Positions 14,819-18,964 of a stretch of DNA of 18,964 nt are shown here, piece after piece. The DNA lies in NCBI GenBank assembly GCA_964423615.1, contig CAYRFQ010000128.1, positions 1-18,964 on the forward strand, given 5' to 3'. Every line of letters starts with the position of its first letter. Position 1 is the first letter of the stretch. The notes under the pieces are model-generated. The model saw nothing but the letters and a program-made list of their open reading frames with translations. It did not search any database and was not told the DNA's origin. The position numbers and the translations under genes were made by a program. Source of the DNA: CAYRFQ01 sp964423615 (GTDB taxonomy: Bacteria; Planctomycetota; Planctomycetia; Gemmatales; Gemmataceae).

Positions 14819-16960
14819 ATGCGATCATCGAAGACAACGCAATCTAAAATCCGCCTTTGTGTCGATCAACTTGAAGATCGCACTTTGCCCGCGACATTTG
14901 GTGTTCCTTGGCCACAAGCGGAACACTTAACTGTCAGCTTCGCACCTGATGGAACCGAGATCATTGCTCGTGAAAGCAGCCTATTTGAAACGTTGGGAAG
15001 CCAATTACCGGAAGCAACTTGGCAACAAGAGATTCTGAGGGCTTTTCAGACTTGGGCAGTCCACACAAATGCAAACATTGGAGTTGTTCCTGATAATGGC
15101 GATGAGTTCGGCATAGCTGGAAAAACACAAGGGGATGGTCGCTTCGGTGATATCCGCATCGGCGCGCACGACATGGCTTCTGACGTGTTAGCTATCTCAG
15201 TACCTCATGATCCTTTTCGGTCAGGTACATGGACTGGTGATATTTTATTCAATTCGACTCGCACCTTTGATCAGCAAGACCTCTTTTCGGTGGCCCTTCA
15301 AGAAGCAGGCCATGGTTTTGGCCTGGAGAACAGCACCGACCCCAAATCGCCGATGTTCCCACAGCTCAACGGAAACACAGAGCCAACCTCACAGGACTTG
15401 GCCGATCTCTATAAACTCTACGGAATTCGGACTCCTGACCGCCACGAAGGAGAGACAGGGAATGATTCATTCACGACGGCCACACCCTTCGATTATTCCC
15501 CGTCTTTTGACGGCACAACACCACTGATTCAATTTGGTGACATAACAACCCAAGAGGATATCGATTACTTTGCCCTTGTCACTCCCTTCGACTATTCGGG
15601 GCCAGTGACTTTTCGGTTGCAATCAGCCCAGCTCAGTCTTCTCTCCCCCAAACTCACTGTTTATGATGAGTTTGGCAATGTCCACGGAGAAGCACAATCG
15701 ACAAATCCCGCCGGAGACATCGTAACAGTTCAGGTCTCGAATTTTGATCCTGACGTTCAGTACCACGTTCGGGTCGAAGGAGCCACAGACGATGTCTTTG
15801 GCATCGGACGTTTTGCAATTGTCACCGCTTTTGATAACAAGCTGTCAGTAAGTGAAAAGGCGATTCGTCGTGTCCTGCGAGGATTCAACGATTCTCTCAA
15901 TCAACAGCAACTGGACGGTTTGCTCACCCAGTCGACAGCAGAGTTCATTAACAAAGACGCAAACACGAATGACACATTTGCGACTGCCGAGAACTTGGAG
16001 ACTGTTGCCGGGGTTCCAACCGGCACCCGTTACCAAAAGCTGGCAAGCCTCCATAATGAACAGGACGTTGACATCTACAGGTTTACTACTCCGTCAGGAA
16101 GTGTCGATAGCTCGCAAGTTATCACAATCTCTGCAACAGTATTGTCAGACGACGATGACATAACTGTACCGCGGGTAACCGTCTTCAATGAAGACCAAGA
16201 AGTCGTCGCTTCAGAAATTCTTACAAATGGCAATGAAGCCTACACCATTCAAATCGTCGGTGCTCCAGCCGATGAAACCTATCTTGTTGTTGTCGGACAT
16301 CCCAACAGCAATACAGAAGATGGTGAGACCTCCGATAGCGATGAGACCTCCGATAGCGATGAGGACGACGAACCTGTCCGATCTCAGAACAAAGACGAAG
16401 AGCGTGAGGATGAAATCGGTGATTATCTGTTGTCGGTTTTTGTGAGCGACAAAGCAGCGAAGATAGATACGCTCGCAGAAGGCACCCTTTCCAAAGACAA
16501 TTCTGAGGACAGCTACAACTTCTACGTGGCACAAAGCCAACTATTCCAATTTCTTCTTTCGGTTGACTCCTCTCGCCTTGCATCTGATGCCTCAATTCGC
16601 ATGACCATCACAAACAAGGAAGGGATCGAAGTCTTTGCTCTGGAGGCTGGTGATGATGAAACCATCAGTGCAGAAAATCTCTTCCTTGCTCCCGGTGCCT
16701 ATAAAATAGAGTTCATTGTCCTTCACGGAGGACCACAAACAAAACTGTCGTACCAGCTACGAGGTGGACGAATTAGCGATCCCATAGGCCCTGTAATTGG
16801 CGATCCGCTACTTGAACCTCAATACAAATGTGCTGCCGATCCTTTCCTCTTCTGTTACCCGGGAGGTAAAAAAACAACCGATCCATTCTTTCTCGTTTTT
16901 GGAGACAGCGACGATCTACGCCTTTCGCAAGAACCAATCGCTCCTGGTGGAACCCTCTAA
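14819..16960 (+). CDS. Exported matrixin-like protein with degenerate zinc site and PPC domains
   Basis: A 713-aa protein. The N-terminus, basic then RLCVDQLEDRTLPA, matches the LEDR-LP signature of planctomycete surface proteins. Residues ~30-215 look like an M10/matrixin metalloprotease (LRAFQTWA, GDIRIGAHDM, SVALQEAGHGFGLENSTDPKSPMFP). The expected HExxHxxGxxH reads QEAGHGFGLEN: Q161 and N171 replace two zinc histidines, while E162, H165 and the Met-turn (SPMFP) remain. Pre-peptidase C-terminal-type beta domains follow (EDIDYFALVTPF; EQDVDIYRFTTP; EDSYNFYVAQSQ), with an acidic DSDE linker near 500-530. Start: ATG 14819 with AAGGA ten bases upstream; ATG 14750 adds 23 atypical residues. Probably a surface pseudo-protease or adhesin. 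Confidence 0.8.
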   Translation: MRSSKTTQSKIRLCVDQLEDRTLPATFGVPWPQAEHLTVSFAPDGTEIIARESSLFETLGSQLPEATWQQEILRAFQTWAVHTNANIGVVPDNGDEFGIAGKTQGDGRFGDIRIGAHDMASDVLAISVPHDPFRSGTWTGDILFNSTRTFDQQDLFSVALQEAGHGFGLENSTDPKSPMFPQLNGNTEPTSQDLADLYKLYGIRTPDRHEGETGNDSFTTATPFDYSPSFDGTTPLIQFGDITTQEDIDYFALVTPFDYSGPVTFRLQSAQLSLLSPKLTVYDEFGNVHGEAQSTNPAGDIVTVQVSNFDPDVQYHVRVEGATDDVFGIGRFAIVTAFDNKLSVSEKAIRRVLRGFNDSLNQQQLDGLLTQSTAEFINKDANTNDTFATAENLETVAGVPTGTRYQKLASLHNEQDVDIYRFTTPSGSVDSSQVITISATVLSDDDDITVPRVTVFNEDQEVVASEILTNGNEAYTIQIVGAPADETYLVVVGHPNSNTEDGETSDSDETSDSDEDDEPVRSQNKDEEREDEIGDYLLSVFVSDKAAKIDTLAEGTLSKDNSEDSYNFYVAQSQLFQFLLSVDSSRLASDASIRMTITNKEGIEVFALEAGDDETISAENLFLAPGAYKIEFIVLHGGPQTKLSYQLRGGRISDPIGPVIGDPLLEPQYKCAADPFLFCYPGGKKTTDPFFLVFGDSDDLRLSQEPIAPGGTL
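16325..16360 (+). repeat. 18-bp tandem duplication in the acidic linker
   Basis: The unit GAGACCTCCGATAGCGAT occurs twice in perfect tandem (16325-16342 and 16343-16360), encoding ETSDSD twice inside the acidic linker of the matrixin-like protein. In-frame 18-bp units keep the reading frame, so copy number could vary between strains without breaking the gene. Confidence 0.9.
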
Positions 16961-17174
16961 ATCGACAGTCGAGACGATTTCGGTTGGCGCATGCGGTTAC
17001 AAATCGATCTGCTGGGCTTTCCGGAGTAGACTGCGGCAACCTTCGTTCCACTTCCGTAGCTACATCCGAAACCCAAGAATGGAACTCTTCCAGGAAAAGG
17101 GTTCGTTTGTTCGCAGGTAAAGCCAGATAGTGTTGGTAGACTTGATTGACTCGTTCGAAAAATTCAGACGTCAT
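16953..17174 (-). pseudogene. N-terminal fragment of an unrecognised gene
   Basis: A minus-strand frame opens at ATG 17174 with AAGGAAA about eight bases upstream, a good start signal. The first ~48 codons read like a soluble helical protein (MTSEFFERVNQVYQHYLALP, then ANKRTLFLEEFHSWVSDVAT), after which the composition becomes erratic and the open frame runs on antisense into the exported-protein gene to 16773. I do not recognise the family. The likeliest reading is the surviving start of a gene cut off by the rearrangements seen in this part of the window; a genuine ~70-residue protein cannot be excluded. Confidence 0.3.
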
Positions 17175-17541
17175 GGGTTGTTTCCTTCCGCGGGCGGAAC
17201 AATCGCGCCGAAGGGATCGTCAAGGATCGAAAAGGAACAACTGGATACTTTGAAATCGAACGAACTATAAGAAATTCACAGGCGTGATGTGGTCGGAAAT
17301 TAGAAAGTTGACCAGTGCTCCTCTTGTGCGTCTCATTGACTTCAATTCGTACTGCCGTCAGTCTCGTGGACCGCGAGTGTGAACATGTCTCTAAGTTCAG
17401 CGGTTTGATCGACCGGAAGCAGTAAATCGCTGAAAATGCGACGTTCCAGGCCGATTTGTGCGCGCTGAAGACTGCGACCACGAAACAGCTCGGCATCGCC
17501 GACACAACTATTTGAACCTTAAGATTTCCGCCGAACGCTGA
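17175..17541. other. Intergenic stretch without recognisable genes
   Basis: Only a 113-codon antisense frame (17164-17505) without ribosome site or family resemblance is present. No RNA gene, repeat array or clear promoter was seen. It separates the gene fragment at 17174 from the PKD debris. Confidence 0.4.
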
Positions 17542-17625
17542 AAAACCGCGCTAACTTCCGCGGATCACCAATATCTCGACGACCCGACCGGCAAGACCAA
17601 CGACGCCTACCCCATCACGGCAACC

Positions 17626-18465
17626 GTGACGGATGACGACTCGGGTGTGGGAATCGCTTCAACGACTGCCACTGTCAATAACGTCGCCCCAGTGATCGAG
17701 AGCCTCAATGCTCCAATCATCGACGAAGATGGCACGGCCACGCTCACCGGTTCCTTTACCGACTTGGGCAGTCTCGACTCTCACACCGTCGTCGTGACCT
17801 GGGGCGACGGGACGAGTTCCGATGCCACGGTGGACCCCGAAACCCGGACGTTCACAGCCAGTCGACAGTACCTCAACGACAACCCCACCAATACGGCCAG
17901 CGATGTGTATTCTTTGACCGTCACTGACGACGACGGCGGCATCGACACCGACGAGACGACAGTGACGGTCAATAACGTCGCTCCAGTAGTCGCGTTGAAT
18001 CCGGTCATTACGATCAACAAAGACGGCGTGGCGATGCTGACTGGTACGGTGACCGACCCAGGGACTTTGGATACCTTCACCTTGTTGGTTAATTGGGGCG
18101 AACCTCTGAGCCCAAATAACGCCCAGACAGTCAGTCTGCCCGCCAGTGCAATTGGTACTCAGAGCTTCACCCTGACGCACCGATACCTGGACGATAATCC
18201 CTCCACGACACCAGAGGACCGCTACACGATTAGCGTCACCGTCACCGATGACGATACGCAATCTCACTCGGCATCGACCTCCGACACGGTCGAGAATACT
18301 CCGCCGGAAATCGTCTCGGTCACCTCGAGCACGACGATAGACGATCGTGCCGTTGTTAGCCAAACAGTCACACTCACCGGCAGTTTCACCGCTTCGCTTT
18401 TGTCGGCCTCTCCAAAATCCGCGAAACCTCCACATTTGGAGGCTTGCCAATTGTCGAACATCTGA
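17626..18465 (+). pseudogene. PKD-repeat surface protein fragment, truncated at both ends
   Basis: Roughly three PKD/cadherin-like beta repeats from a much larger planctomycete surface protein. Repeat signatures are TVNNVAPVIES, TWGDGTSS, QYLNDNPTNTASDVYSLTVT, TVNNVAPVVAL and HRYLDDNPSTTPEDRYTISV. Homology starts upstream of the nominal GTG: the frame is open from 17542 and DHQYLDDPTGKTNDAYPITA is the end of an earlier repeat, so the 5' part is missing. At about 18386, after TLTGSFT, the frame passes into another gene's sequence read out of phase and ends in a junk tail. A 60-base sample (17761-17820) has 39 G+C, against 29 in a sample of the ABC gene (5701-5760). There is no proper start or signal sequence; it is almost certainly not a functional gene. 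Confidence 0.75.
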
Positions 18466-18683
18466 ACGATTTGAAATGCGGCATCTGGGTCATCGACATC
18501 ACCACAGGCGAAACGGTAGCCTTCCTCGAATTCCAATCGGGCATCACAGAACTCTTCGACGTCCAAATCCTCCCCGGCATCCGCTACCCTGCCGTCATCG
18601 GCTTCGAGAAAGAGACCATCCACGGGACATTCATCATCCCACGTGAAGGCATCATCCCTTTCGATAATGTCTCGCCGGATTGA
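18387..18683 (+). pseudogene. TIGR03032/DUF4915-like C-terminal fragment
   Basis: The frame reads HRFAFVGLSKIRETSTFGGL, then CGIWVIDITTGETVAFLEF and ELFDVQILPGIRYPAVIG, matching what I know of the C-terminal third of the TIGR03032 family (DUF4915), whose members are about 350 residues long. Only ~98 residues remain, with no start codon except an internal TTG at 18444. The family-like sequence begins exactly where the PKD repeat sequence ends, but in a different frame, so the two are joined debris, not a fusion protein. The identification is by motif memory, with moderate confidence. Confidence 0.65.
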
Positions 18684-18776
18684 AAATCCTGCGTTCAAAG
18701 TCGGTGGGGTTGGACATGGTGTCCACAGAAGGTGTGCTTGGTGAGAGGTTTGCCAACTGAGGAACAGCGGCTTTCA

Positions 18777-18796
18777 TTCTCTGCCATGGCAGAGAA
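18777..18796. promoter_or_regulatory. 20-bp perfect palindrome
   Basis: TTCTCTGCCATGGCAGAGAA is a perfect palindrome with no loop, located ~95 bp after the TIGR03032-like stop. This is the shape of a dimeric regulator operator, but no gene start is visible close by within the window, so its role is unknown. The rest of 18684-18964 holds nothing I can support. Confidence 0.35.
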
Positions 18797-18964
18797 ACCA
18801 TTGAAAAGTGGCAGAAAACAGCATAAAACATAGAAAGAAATTGGGGCTGTGGAGAATCTGTCACAAACGTAAGTGGTTGCTAGGATATGATTTAGAATGA
18901 AGAGTTCGCAACCATTCGGTAAAGCCGTGGGCGCACAGATGCGAAGAGGTTTTCAAAACCCTTC

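Noticed and set aside
17659..18450. Long minus-strand open frame of 263 codons
   Set aside because: It is antisense to PKD repeats with clear domain signatures; the arginine/aspartate-rich translation is typical of a shadow frame in GC-rich repeats.
1..18964. CRISPR arrays, tRNA and rRNA genes
   Set aside because: No regularly spaced repeats and no tRNA/rRNA-like conserved stretches were seen on reading both strands; a covariance-model search was not possible.

Overview
The window looks like a chromosomal piece of a planctomycete (Planctomycetota). Four family-level signatures point there: a DUF1559 protein with a prepilin-like N-terminus and an exact H-X9-DG motif; an ECF sigma factor followed within 5 bp by a transmembrane Ser/Thr kinase with TPRs; an exported-protein N-terminus reading 'QLEDRTLPA'; and PKD-type 'TVNNVAPV' repeats. 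Base composition is near 50% G+C in the operon and visibly higher in the PKD block. The genus cannot be told from the sequence.

Layout. (1) Bases 1-1750: a truncated molybdopterin oxidoreductase N-terminus behind a perfect 24-bp inverted repeat, then an IS630-family element whose two transposase frames need a -1 shift. (2) Bases 1750-8562, minus strand: a compact six-gene operon, in transcription order a P-loop NTPase, a type-I ABC exporter, a DUF1559 pseudopilin-like protein, an M14 zinc carboxypeptidase, a single-pass membrane protein with an FPFSYYPMF motif, and an HTTM membrane protein. Two of the junctions are ATGA stop/start overlaps. This is the best candidate in the window for an undescribed system, plausibly export and processing of a peptide or envelope component, but the substrate is unknown. 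(3) Bases 8563-10583: about 2 kb without a convincing gene, holding an eroded IS3 transposase end, a 26-bp perfect hairpin, a terminator-like hairpin and two weak small ORFs. (4) Bases 10584-16960, plus strand: ECF sigma factor, TPR Ser/Thr kinase, then after a 300-bp gap a large exported matrixin-like protein whose zinc site has lost two of three histidines. (5) Bases 16961-18964: gene debris, namely an N-terminal fragment on the minus strand, a block of PKD repeats truncated at both ends, and, joined directly to it, the C-terminal third of a TIGR03032/DUF4915-like gene.

How the parts work together. The operon genes are probably translated as a unit and act at the membrane, with one cytoplasmic NTPase. 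The sigma-kinase pair is a planctomycete-type signalling module that could control the adjacent exported protein, but this is positional inference only. Both edges have been rearranged by transposition and recombination, so several edge ORFs are fragments and not working genes.
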